The notes beneath the pieces are model-generated. The model ran no database searches. It saw only the letters and a program-made list of their open reading frames with translations, and was not told the origin of the DNA. 6,444 nucleotides of DNA from JANPBY01 sp031430645 (GTDB taxonomy: Bacteria > Actinomycetota > Actinomycetes > DATJPE01): the NCBI GenBank assembly GCA_031430645.1, contig JANPBY010000132.1:1-6444 (forward strand), in the 5' to 3' direction. Below, in pieces: positions 1 through 5,259 of the stretch. The position numbers and the translations under genes are program-made. Within the stretch, counting starts at the first letter, position 1; every line of letters begins with the position of its first letter.

Positions 1-221
1 CCTCGGTGTCCTGGACCCTCGGCCAGGCCGGGATGCTGAAGGCCATGGACGGGGCCTACATCCTCAATGACCAGGGCGACGGGTCCACGGAGGTCGTCTA
101 CCAGCTCGCCGTCGACGTGAAGATTCCGATGCTCGGGATGATCAAGCGCAAGGCCGAGAAGGTCATCGTCGACACCGCTCTCAAGGGCCTCAAGGCACGG
201 GTCGAGGACGCAGCCGGATAG
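1..221 (+). CDS. SRPBCC (polyketide cyclase/START-like) family protein, C-terminal part
   Basis: The gene runs in from the left edge, with reading frame beginning at base 3; 72 codons are visible and the stop is TAG at 219-221. GTG at 6 is an internal valine, not a credible start, because coding continues to the edge. The fragment has a beta-strand-rich stretch (SWTL near the start, then GDGSTEVVYQLAVDVKIP) followed by the long amphipathic C-terminal helix (MIKRKAEKVIVDTALKGL) that closes the ligand cavity in SRPBCC folds. The IPMLGMIKRKAEKVI segment matches what I recall of actinobacterial proteins annotated as SRPBCC or polyketide cyclase/dehydrase. Known for the fold: a deep hydrophobic pocket for lipids or other small ligands; no catalytic residue can be assigned here. 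The stop lies 10 bases before the ATPase gene, so the two are almost certainly co-transcribed. The real substrate is unknown. Confidence 0.82.
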   Translation, partial: SVSWTLGQAGMLKAMDGAYILNDQGDGSTEVVYQLAVDVKIPMLGMIKRKAEKVIVDTALKGLKARVEDAAG

Positions 222-231
222 CCTTTCGCTC

Positions 232-1437
232 GTGCGCGTCTTGTTGTTCACCGGCAAGGGCGGCGTCGGCAAGACGACCGCCGCCGCTGGAACCGCCGCG
301 CTCGCCGCCCGCCGCGGGTTGAAGACCCTGGTGCTCTCCACCGACGCGGCGCACTCCTTAGGCGACGCGCTGGGCGCCGGTCGTGGAGCCGTCCCCAGGC
401 TCGGAGCCGAACCGATCGAGGTTGCCCCAGGCCTGTACGCCCAACAGGTCGACCCGAGGTTGCGCTTCGAGCGTTCGTGGCGCGACATCCAGGACTACCT
501 GCTCGACGTCCTCGACACGGTCGGGGTCGACCGGGTGGAGGCCGAGGAGCTGACTGTCCTGCCCGGCGCGGAAGAAGTTCTCGCCCTTCTCGAGCTTCGT
601 GACCAGGTGCGTTCTGATCGCTGGGACGTCGTGGTTGTTGACTGCGCTCCCACCGCCGAGACGTTGCGACTGCTGGCTCTGCCTGAGGCTCTCGGCTGGT
701 ACATGAACCGGGTCTTTCCTGCAGAACGTCGCGTCCTGCGGTCACTACGACCGGTACTCGGTCGGGTGGCCGGGGTTCCGATGCCCAAGGACCGGGTGTT
801 CGCAGCCGTCGAGCGACTGCACGCCGAACTCGGCGAGGTCCGTGCTGTTCTGACGTCCCCCGACACCTCAGTCCGCCTCGTGCTCACTCCGGAGTCGGTG
901 GTGGTGGCCGAGGCCCGGAGGACGTACACCTCACTCTCCTTGTACGGCTATCGCGTGGACGCCGTGCTCGCCAACCGGATCTTCCCTAGTGAGGACGCTG
1001 ACGAGTGGCGCGCCGGCTGGGTGGCTGCTCAAGCCGAGCAGCTTCGTGAAGTTGATGCGTCCTTCGCGCCGCTCCCTGTGTACCGCTCGCCGTATCGGAC
1101 GACTGAGCCGGTGGGCGTCGATGAGCTCACGGACTTCGCCGAGGATGCATACGCGGGGACTGAGGATCCCTTTGCCGTCCCGCCGTCGGAGGAACCAGTT
1201 GTCGTTGAGCGCTCCGGCGATGAGTTCGTCCTTTCTCTCGCGCTCCCGTTGGCTGAACGAGACGACATGGAACTCGTACGCAGCGGGGATGAGCTGGTCC
1301 TCACCGTCGGTTCGGCACGGCGAGTGTTGGCGCTCCCGAGCGCCTTGAGACGTTGCACGGTCGCCGGCGCGGCCCTGCGCGACGGTCGGCTTCGGGTCCG
1401 CTTCGAGCCGGACCCAGCGTTGTGGGGGTCGCTGTGA
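232..1437 (+). CDS. ArsA/Get3-family ATPase with C-terminal Hsp20-like domain
   Basis: A 401-residue cytosolic P-loop ATPase of the ArsA/Get3 (SIMIBI) class. The deviant Walker A GKGGVGKTT is at residues 8-16 with the signature lysine at 9; the switch I motif DAAHSLGD is at 38-45; the Walker B/switch II-like VVVVDCAPTAETLRLL is at 133-148; the NRIFP segment near 248-252 fits the base-recognition region. Residues about 324-394 (VERSGDEFVLSLALPL onward, ending RLRVRFEPD) look like the ArsA_HSP20 beta-sandwich often fused to bacterial ArsA-like proteins. It has one ATPase domain, unlike the duplicated E. coli ArsA. Its only cysteines are at 138 and 375, so both the arsenite-binding cysteine set and the Get3 CxxC zinc motif are missing. 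Start: GTG at 232 places the P-loop at the usual distance from the N-terminus; no strong Shine-Dalgarno is seen, so coupling to the upstream gene (10-base gap) is likely. A TTA codon lies at 358-360. Function is inferred: ATP-driven handling of a protein or hydrophobic cargo, not arsenic export. Confidence 0.95.
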   Translation: MRVLLFTGKGGVGKTTAAAGTAALAARRGLKTLVLSTDAAHSLGDALGAGRGAVPRLGAEPIEVAPGLYAQQVDPRLRFERSWRDIQDYLLDVLDTVGVDRVEAEELTVLPGAEEVLALLELRDQVRSDRWDVVVVDCAPTAETLRLLALPEALGWYMNRVFPAERRVLRSLRPVLGRVAGVPMPKDRVFAAVERLHAELGEVRAVLTSPDTSVRLVLTPESVVVAEARRTYTSLSLYGYRVDAVLANRIFPSEDADEWRAGWVAAQAEQLREVDASFAPLPVYRSPYRTTEPVGVDELTDFAEDAYAGTEDPFAVPPSEEPVVVERSGDEFVLSLALPLAERDDMELVRSGDELVLTVGSARRVLALPSALRRCTVAGAALRDGRLRVRFEPDPALWGSL

Positions 1438-1781
1438 GCGACGCATCCGCCTCGGGACCAGCCGGGAGCCAGTCTGCCGCTGAGGCCCTCAAGCTCTTCG
1501 AGGCGGTGCAGGACTGGGCGCGCCGTACGTCGCTGGGCGACCTCGGAGCGCACGTCTCTGCAGCGGGTGAAGGTGGCTTTGCCACCGGATCGCAGGAATG
1601 CACCCTGTGCCCGGTCTGCCAGGTGGTCGGCCTGGTTCGCGAGAATCACCCCGAGGTGGCAGAGCATCTGACTGAGGCCGTGACCGCCCTCGTGGCCGCA
1701 GTGCGCAGCGCGATCAAGAGCCACGAGACGCAGTGGAGCTCGCGTCCCGCCTCGGGCGTCGAGCACATCGACATCGTCTGA
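1434..1781 (+). CDS. Small CxxCPxC protein (DUF5304-like), third gene of the ArsA operon
   Basis: 115 residues, starting at GTG 1434, which overlaps the ATPase stop as GTGA (4 bases); the run GTGGGGGTC just upstream can serve as ribosome site. A longer reading from ATG 1353 was rejected because the extra 27 residues lie inside the ATPase coding frame and are arginine-rich shadow sequence. Residues 15-45 are helical (AAEALKLFEAVQDWARR), residues 56-62 form the compact cluster CTLCPVC, and 73-98 (PEVAEHLTEAVTALVAAVRSAI) form another helix. The cluster plus flanking helices resembles the actinobacterial family I recall as DUF5304, which commonly sits beside an ArsA-like ATPase; that name comes from memory. 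Three closely spaced cysteines could ligate a metal, perhaps across a dimer, or act in redox; neither is proven. No signal peptide or membrane segment, so cytosolic. The overlap suggests fixed stoichiometry with the ATPase. Confidence 0.82.
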   Translation: MSDASASGPAGSQSAAEALKLFEAVQDWARRTSLGDLGAHVSAAGEGGFATGSQECTLCPVCQVVGLVRENHPEVAEHLTEAVTALVAAVRSAIKSHETQWSSRPASGVEHIDIV

Positions 1782-1788
1782 CGCCGCA

Positions 1789-1807
1789 CCGGGGGCGCGC
1801 CCCTCGG
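1789..1807. terminator. GC hairpin between converging operons
   Basis: CCGGGGG and CCCCTCGG form a 7-pair stem (one G-T wobble) around a CGCGC loop; the core GGGGCGCGCCCC is a perfect 12-base palindrome. It starts 7 bases after the CxxCPxC gene stop and lies between two converging genes, so it could end transcription from both sides. There is no T-run on either side, so this is not a classical intrinsic terminator; T-less hairpins are common in actinomycetes. Nothing else is evident in the 85-base spacer 1782-1866. Confidence 0.4.
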
Positions 1808-1866
1808 CAACCTGGTTGGGCTGGGTAAGTGCGGCTGAACTGTCCCGCCAGAACTGACTGTTCGTG

Positions 1867-2970
1867 TCAGCGCCAGAGCAGAGTGGCCCCGACGCAGTTG
1901 CGGTTGGTGAAGTCACAGGCCGGGGCATTGCTGCCCGAGGTGTAGGACCCTGTGTAGTTGACCCAGCGGAACTGGATGTGGTCGATCAGTTTGCCCTTGT
2001 TGTCGACAACGGTCGCCGCCAGAGCAGGATCCCAGCAGGTGCTTCCGGTGTTGTAGACCTGGTTGCCGTAGCGGATTCCACAGACCTTCGCCGTGACGAC
2101 CCCGACGGCGTTAAAAGTCGCGTTGTTCCCGTTTCCGGTGATCCCGGTGACGGACGGGAAGTACACGACCTGGTTCACCAGGCTGGCGAAGGCAGTCTTG
2201 AGGGCGTTGCTGTTGCTCACGCCGGGGTCCGCAGGGAGCACCGGGTTCGGGATCGTGACGACCGGGTCTCCGGGTCTGGGGTAGCCGTACTGGGTCCAGT
2301 AGGCTAGATCGCCAGCGGCGTTATTTCCCCCGTCGAAGTCGACCCCGCCCCAGTTGCCGGTCGCGTCGGCGAGGCACTTTCCGCCGAACTGCTTGTTGTC
2401 CAGCCAGGTAGCGAACGTGATGTTCGGTGCGCCCTGCGCGGCCACCACGGTCGTTTCGCACACCGCCCAGGGGCGGAGGCCACCGGCTGTCGGGTAGCGC
2501 TGGTAGCGGGCCACCGCTGAGGAGTTCGGGCGGATCTCGTCGATCCCGATGATCCCGGCCAACGCGGTCTTCACGACTCGGCTGTTGGACACCGAGACCT
2601 CAACGGAGTTGGCGCTCGCGCACCGAACGGTGACCGAGTCGACCGGCTCAGATGTGCCAGCCTTGTTGTTGGCCGTGTTGACGGCGTTCGCCTCCGCGGT
2701 GGCGATGCCGGTTGCGCCGATGCTCGTCAGCACTGTGGAAGTGCAAGCTTGCCCGTACGGGATCGCGCTGCCGACCTTGCCTGCCGCAGCCAGCGTGGCC
2801 GCGTCGACGGAGACCGAGAGCTGCCGACCGTTGGCGTAGGCGTTGCCGATGTCCAAAGCAAACGCTGCCATGATCATCAGCACCGGCATGAGGATCGCCA
2901 CAAAGACCGCAACGGCACCTTCGTCACGTCTCGCGGGCTGCTGGCGCCGGCTCAGAAGGAGAACTCGCAT
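1867..2970 (-). CDS. TadG-like Flp pilus-assembly protein (Tad domain)
   Basis: 367 residues from ATG at 2970. The start is fixed by a strong ribosome site (AAGGGGG at 2978-2984, 7 bases upstream) and by the protein architecture; the same frame stays open to 3159 but that part lies under tadE and reads as shadow. Residues 1-18 are short and basic, 19-41 are a membrane anchor (GAVAVFVAILMPVLMIMAAF), followed at once by DIGNAYANGRQLSVSVDAAT and LAAAG, the hallmark of the TadG N-terminal domain (putative Flp pilus-assembly TadE/G-like). The remaining ~300 residues are rich in Gly, Asn, Thr and Val with eight cysteines (76, 117, 171, 199, 297, 312, 352, 359), as expected for an exported domain stabilised by disulfides. 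I see no von Willebrand A MIDAS motif. It overlaps tadE by 19 bases and is probably translated with it. Known for the family: envelope-anchored component of Tad pilus or tight-adherence systems; exact role is poorly defined. Ligand unknown. Confidence 0.86.
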   Translation of the reverse strand: MRVLLLSRRQQPARRDEGAVAVFVAILMPVLMIMAAFALDIGNAYANGRQLSVSVDAATLAAAGKVGSAIPYGQACTSTVLTSIGATGIATAEANAVNTANNKAGTSEPVDSVTVRCASANSVEVSVSNSRVVKTALAGIIGIDEIRPNSSAVARYQRYPTAGGLRPWAVCETTVVAAQGAPNITFATWLDNKQFGGKCLADATGNWGGVDFDGGNNAAGDLAYWTQYGYPRPGDPVVTIPNPVLPADPGVSNSNALKTAFASLVNQVVYFPSVTGITGNGNNATFNAVGVVTAKVCGIRYGNQVYNTGSTCWDPALAATVVDNKGKLIDHIQFRWVNYTGSYTSGSNAPACDFTNRNCVGATLLWR

Positions 2971-3518
2971 CGGTACACCCCCTTCGAGGCCAACGTGATG
3001 GTGGTCGGGAACGGAGGCACGGAAACCGCGATATCGGCCACGTAGCGGGCTTCGACAATGATCGACCGAGCGGTATTGGTGGCCGTGGCGAAACTGCCAA
3101 GGCAGGGGATGCTGCCACTCCGGCCGCCGAAGGTGGTCTTCTGGAACGTGGTCCCGCATCCGTTAGCGTTCGTCCAGCCATCCTGGGTAACCCGGACTTC
3201 GACGTCGGCTGGGTTAATGCTGAGGCCGGCTAGCTGGTTGTGGACGTTCGCCAAAATCCCGTTGCACGTGCGCCCAGGGCTACCGGCGTCGTTGACGACG
3301 GCCTTGCGAGCTCCGTCGCGGACGGCGTTGTTCATGGTCAGTTGTTGGGAGAAGATGATGCCGAAGTTGATCAAGCCGAAGACGATCAGCAGCAGGAGCG
3401 GCACGATCAGTGCGAACTCGACGGCTACGGCGCCGCCTTCACCCTGTGCGTGCGTCAGTCGGACCTGATCACGGCGCGCACCCACGAGTCTGGGGTGCAG
3501 CGATTGCGCGTTCACCAT
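2952..3518 (-). CDS. TadE-like pseudopilin of a Tad/Flp pilus system
   Basis: 188 residues from ATG at 3518, with GGAGG four bases upstream (3523-3527). A basic leader of about 28 residues precedes GGAVAVEFALIVPLLLLIVF at residues 28-47: small residues before a hydrophobic helix (about 31-55) with a conserved glutamate at 34. This is the TadE-like signature and resembles the type III prepilin cleavage region, in which a glutamate sits shortly after the cut; TadE and TadF are known to be processed by the TadV prepilin peptidase in Aggregatibacter. Just after the helix comes QQLTMNNAVRDGARKAVV (59-75), also typical of TadE. The exported part carries four cysteines (85, 121, 139, 184), enough for two disulfides. 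It is the first gene of a pair with tadG (19-base overlap). Neither flp nor tadA/B/C/V/Z is present in the window, so the assembly machinery must be elsewhere if the system works. Family call is firm; the role as a minor pilin is inferred. Confidence 0.92.
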   Translation of the reverse strand: MVNAQSLHPRLVGARRDQVRLTHAQGEGGAVAVEFALIVPLLLLIVFGLINFGIIFSQQLTMNNAVRDGARKAVVNDAGSPGRTCNGILANVHNQLAGLSINPADVEVRVTQDGWTNANGCGTTFQKTTFGGRSGSIPCLGSFATATNTARSIIVEARYVADIAVSVPPFPTTITLASKGVYRCEFSF

Positions 3519-3546
3519 GCGTCCTCCACCCCCAGCGACCAGCCAC

Positions 3547-3561
3547 CGCCGTGCGACGGCG
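3547..3561 (-). promoter_or_regulatory. Hairpin in the tadE leader
   Basis: CGCCGT and ACGGCG form a perfect 6-base-pair stem with a 3-base loop, ending 28 bases before the tadE start. In the transcript this is a stable hairpin upstream of the ribosome site. It could influence translation or mRNA stability. No known riboswitch consensus was recognised in the leader. Confidence 0.35.
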
Positions 3562-3612
3562 AAATCCAGCCTTCTTCCGATGGCTGAGACTACCGCTAGT
3601 TGATCGGGTAAG

Positions 3613-3648
3613 GCCTCGCCCGAACGGACAGAGTGGGCTCACCCGAAC
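3613..3648. repeat. Pair of 13-base direct repeats upstream of tadE
   Basis: Positions 3613-3625 (GCCTCGCCCGAAC) and 3636-3648 (GGCTCACCCGAAC) match at 11 of 13 positions and are spaced 23 bases start to start, close to two helical turns. They lie about 95-130 bases before the tadE start codon, where an operator or activator site would be expected. I found no convincing -35/-10 pair beside them, so the regulatory role is speculative. Confidence 0.3.
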
Positions 3649-3653
3649 TGCGC

Positions 3654-3706
3654 CACCCCAACGGGTGACACGTGATCACCGGCAGTGAACACTGATTGCT
3701 GTCAGT
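3654..3706. promoter_or_regulatory. Cluster of inverted repeats between the 44-residue ORF and tadE
   Basis: Four short perfect inverted repeats are packed into 53 bases: CACCC-CAAC-GGGTG (3654-3667), GGTGA-N7-TCACC (3664-3680), CAGTG-AA-CACTG (3683-3694) and ACTGA-N6-TCAGT (3691-3706). The last overlaps the stop codon of the small ORF at 3702. On the minus strand they follow that stop directly, so they could form an end-of-transcript structure; alternatively they are operators for tadE transcription. No T-run follows. Some overlap, so not all hairpins could form at once. Confidence 0.4.
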
Positions 3707-3836
3707 TGCGACGGAGGCGGGCGCGCAGGGTGCGGCGGGGCTGGAGGCGAGGCGCGCGCTTCGGGCGCCAGGTCAACTCAGGGGACATCAGCAGGCCGGC
3801 AGCGATGTGGCTGGCCGTGCTCGGCGGGCGGGACAC
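3702..3836 (-). CDS. Arginine-rich small protein, 44 residues, unknown function
   Basis: A GTG-started ORF of 44 codons with stop TGA at 3702-3704. Support: AGGAG at 3846-3850, 9 bases before the GTG; and strong actinobacterial codon bias, with 39 of the 43 sense codons after the start ending in G or C, while the first and second codon positions are clearly less GC-rich. The product starts with a Ser/Pro-rich stretch, has a short hydrophobic patch (HIAAGLLM, residues 10-17), and ends in a strongly basic tail: ten arginines and one lysine overall, nine of the arginines after residue 23. The charge suggests nucleic-acid, ribosome or membrane-phosphate binding, but that is inference. I do not recognise a family. 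It lies in the gap between the TIGR00300 gene and tadE and would be easily missed because of its length and GTG start. It could also be the remnant of a longer gene. Confidence 0.55.
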   Translation of the reverse strand: MSRPPSTASHIAAGLLMSPELTWRPKRAPRLQPRRTLRARLRRN

Positions 3837-3841
3837 AGTAA

Positions 3842-3922
3842 TCAACTCCTGGTGATGCGGGCTGCGTAGGTCGCAGGGGTGATCCGATCAACAGGTACAG
3901 CGTCAGTGACGGTGGGGTTCAT
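3842..3922 (-). CDS. Possible 26-residue leader peptide ahead of the arginine-rich ORF
   Basis: An ATG-started ORF of 26 codons beginning 22 bases after the TIGR00300 stop and ending TGA at 3842-3844, five bases before the next ORF's GTG. Its last codons contain the AGGAG ribosome site of the 44-residue ORF, an arrangement that would couple their translation. Peptide content: MNPTVTDAVPVDRITP, then a C-terminal part with two arginines (AARITRS). Codon bias is weak (9 of 25 sense codons after the start end in A or T) and there is only a poor upstream GGATCGGG as ribosome site. It may be a chance ORF; kept because of the coupling geometry. Confidence 0.25.
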   Translation of the reverse strand: MNPTVTDAVPVDRITPATYAARITRS

Positions 3923-3944
3923 CCCGATCCGAGTGTGAGGTCGA

Positions 3945-5177
3945 TCACCCGCGGTAGCCGGGAACGAGTTCCTGGGCCAGCTGCTCGAGGAACAGCCCGA
4001 TGTCGGTGACGACTCCTTGTGCTTGAGCCGACCCGCGATCGGAGAGCTTGGTGACCGTGGCTGGATTGATGTCGATGCACACCAGCGGAACCTTGGCCGG
4101 CAGGATGTTGCCGGTCGCGATGGCGTGCAGCATGGTCGCGACCATGATCGCGAAGCCCACTCCTGGAAGCTCCGCACGCATGGCGCGCTGCCCCGCGATG
4201 ACGTCGGTGTAGACGTCGGGGAGCGGACCATCGTCGCGCACCGAGCCGACCAGGACGAATGGTTTGTTGTTGCGCACCATGGCATGCATGACGCCTGAAG
4301 TGAGCACGCCTTGCTCGACCGCCGCGGCGATCGAGCCACACCTACGGATCCGGTTGATAGCCCGGATGTGGTGCTCGTGCCCATGAACGACTCCGGACCC
4401 CTTGCTCAGATCCACTCCGAGGGAGGTGCCGAAGAATGATGATTCGATGTCGTGGGTGGCCAAGGCGTTGCCGGCAAACAAGATGTCAACGAAACCGGCG
4501 TCGACGAGGGCGCACATGGCCGGGGCTGCGCCGGTGTGGACGACCGCCGGGCCGCCCACCCAGAGGATCGTCTGACCAGCCGCCTTGACGTCGCGCATCT
4601 GCTGGGCGATTTGGCGCACCTGCAGAGCTTGCGGCTTCTCACTCGACACCACCGAGTTCATGAACTCAAACGTCGAGTCCTCGGCCGTCGCCTGCGGTTT
4701 GGGCTCGAGGATCACCTTGACACCGGTGGCGCCGCACACAATCTGTTGGCCAGCGAGCACGTCGCTGACCGGCACCGTGACAACGACCTCGCCGTCGACA
4801 ATGAGGCCGCAATCCATCTCAGGGTTACCTACGCGCAGCCAGCGGCCACCGATGCGTACTTCGGTGTCGAGGTTCGTCGTGGAGTAGAAGTCCTCGGGGA
4901 AGACTCCATCAGTCTCAACCAGCCGCAACATTGCCTCGCCCGGATCGACGAGGTTGGCGCCGTGCGCCTGCACGCGCATCAACAGCCGGGCGAGGTGCTC
5001 CTCGTCGGTGCCGGTCACCCGAAGGCGTACGGATGACACGTCGGAATGAGTCTTGCCGATGTCAAACCGCTCGACGACATAGTCCCCACCGAGTTCGAGG
5101 ATGTCGTCGAAAGTTCGGCCCATCGCCCCCGAGTCAAGGACGTGGCCGGAGAGCTGGATCACGTCGCTGGCGGTCAC
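3945..5177 (-). CDS. TIGR00300/LOR-SDH domain protein, probable archaeal-type ornithine cyclodeaminase
   Basis: 410 residues, cytosolic. GTG start at 5177 is supported by GAGGAG about 8 bases upstream and by the N-terminus (IQLSGHVLDSGAMGRTFDDILELGGDY), which begins as the family does. Residues 1 to about 95 form the LOR/SDH conserved region; the C-terminal part carries the family blocks WVGGPAVVHTGAAPA (206-220), ALVDAGFVDILFAGNALATH (223-242), GHEHHIRAINRIRRCG (266-281), GVLTSGVMHAM (290-300), VGSVRDDGPLPD (310-321) and CIDINPATVTKLSDRGS (367-383). The family includes an NAD-dependent ornithine cyclodeaminase from methanogens and the C-terminal half of cyanobacterial AgrE/ArgZ, which turns ornithine into proline and ammonia. 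Here there is no N-terminal arginine-dihydrolase domain, so it would use free ornithine. It is unrelated to the classical mu-crystallin-type cyclodeaminase. Substrate is inferred from family. The 82-base gap and hairpin upstream suggest its own promoter, which I could not locate. Confidence 0.9.
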   Translation of the reverse strand: MTASDVIQLSGHVLDSGAMGRTFDDILELGGDYVVERFDIGKTHSDVSSVRLRVTGTDEEHLARLLMRVQAHGANLVDPGEAMLRLVETDGVFPEDFYSTTNLDTEVRIGGRWLRVGNPEMDCGLIVDGEVVVTVPVSDVLAGQQIVCGATGVKVILEPKPQATAEDSTFEFMNSVVSSEKPQALQVRQIAQQMRDVKAAGQTILWVGGPAVVHTGAAPAMCALVDAGFVDILFAGNALATHDIESSFFGTSLGVDLSKGSGVVHGHEHHIRAINRIRRCGSIAAAVEQGVLTSGVMHAMVRNNKPFVLVGSVRDDGPLPDVYTDVIAGQRAMRAELPGVGFAIMVATMLHAIATGNILPAKVPLVCIDINPATVTKLSDRGSAQAQGVVTDIGLFLEQLAQELVPGYRG

Positions 5178-5224
5178 GGGGTCACTCCTCGAGTAGGGAC
5201 GGGCATGGGTGATGGGTGTTGGGT

Positions 5225-5240
5225 CCAGCCGGTTGGCTGG
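5225..5240 (-). terminator. Hairpin after the two-TM protein gene
   Basis: CCAGCC and GGCTGG form a perfect 6-base-pair stem with a 4-base loop (GGTT on the plus strand), starting 19 bases after the TAG stop of the upstream minus-strand gene and 47 bases before the TIGR00300 start. No T-run follows, so it may be a weak or Rho-assisted terminator or a leader structure. It hints that the hydrolase pair and the TIGR00300 gene are separate transcription units. Confidence 0.35.
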
Positions 5241-5259
5241 CGCTGAGCTCCGCGCGACT

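Noticed and set aside
1353..1433. Upstream ATG start for the CxxCPxC gene
   Set aside because: It would add 27 Arg/Gly-rich residues out of frame inside the ATPase's Hsp20-like domain; GTG 1434 gives the usual overlap start.
1029..1928. A 299-residue open frame on the minus strand opposite the ATPase, the CxxCPxC gene and the spacer
   Set aside because: It is low-complexity Ser/Arg/Thr-rich, spans two well-supported plus-strand genes and has no domain or ribosome site; it is a shadow of GC-rich coding DNA.
2971..3159. N-terminal extension of the TadG frame by 63 residues
   Set aside because: This stretch is the shadow of tadE (His/Arg-rich, no motif), whereas ATG at 2970 has a strong ribosome site and places the membrane anchor near the N-terminus as the family requires.
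3590..3660. A sigma-70-like promoter for tadE (for example TAGTCT as a -10 on the minus strand)
   Set aside because: No acceptable -35 at 16-19 bases; the match is too weak to report as a feature.
3058..3688. Several plus-strand frames of 92-136 residues across tadE and its leader
   Set aside because: They run opposite a clear TadE gene, lack ribosome sites and have shadow-type composition; none extends cleanly into the intergenic part.
3519..3701. A riboswitch (c-di-GMP or c-di-AMP) in the tadE leader
   Set aside because: Pilus genes are sometimes controlled this way, but I could not find the conserved core sequences of these classes; only simple hairpins and repeats are present.
4452..5036. 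A 194-residue plus-strand frame opposite the TIGR00300 gene
   Set aside because: The minus-strand protein is conserved along its whole length, and the opposite frame is Arg/His/Asp-rich with no recognisable motif.
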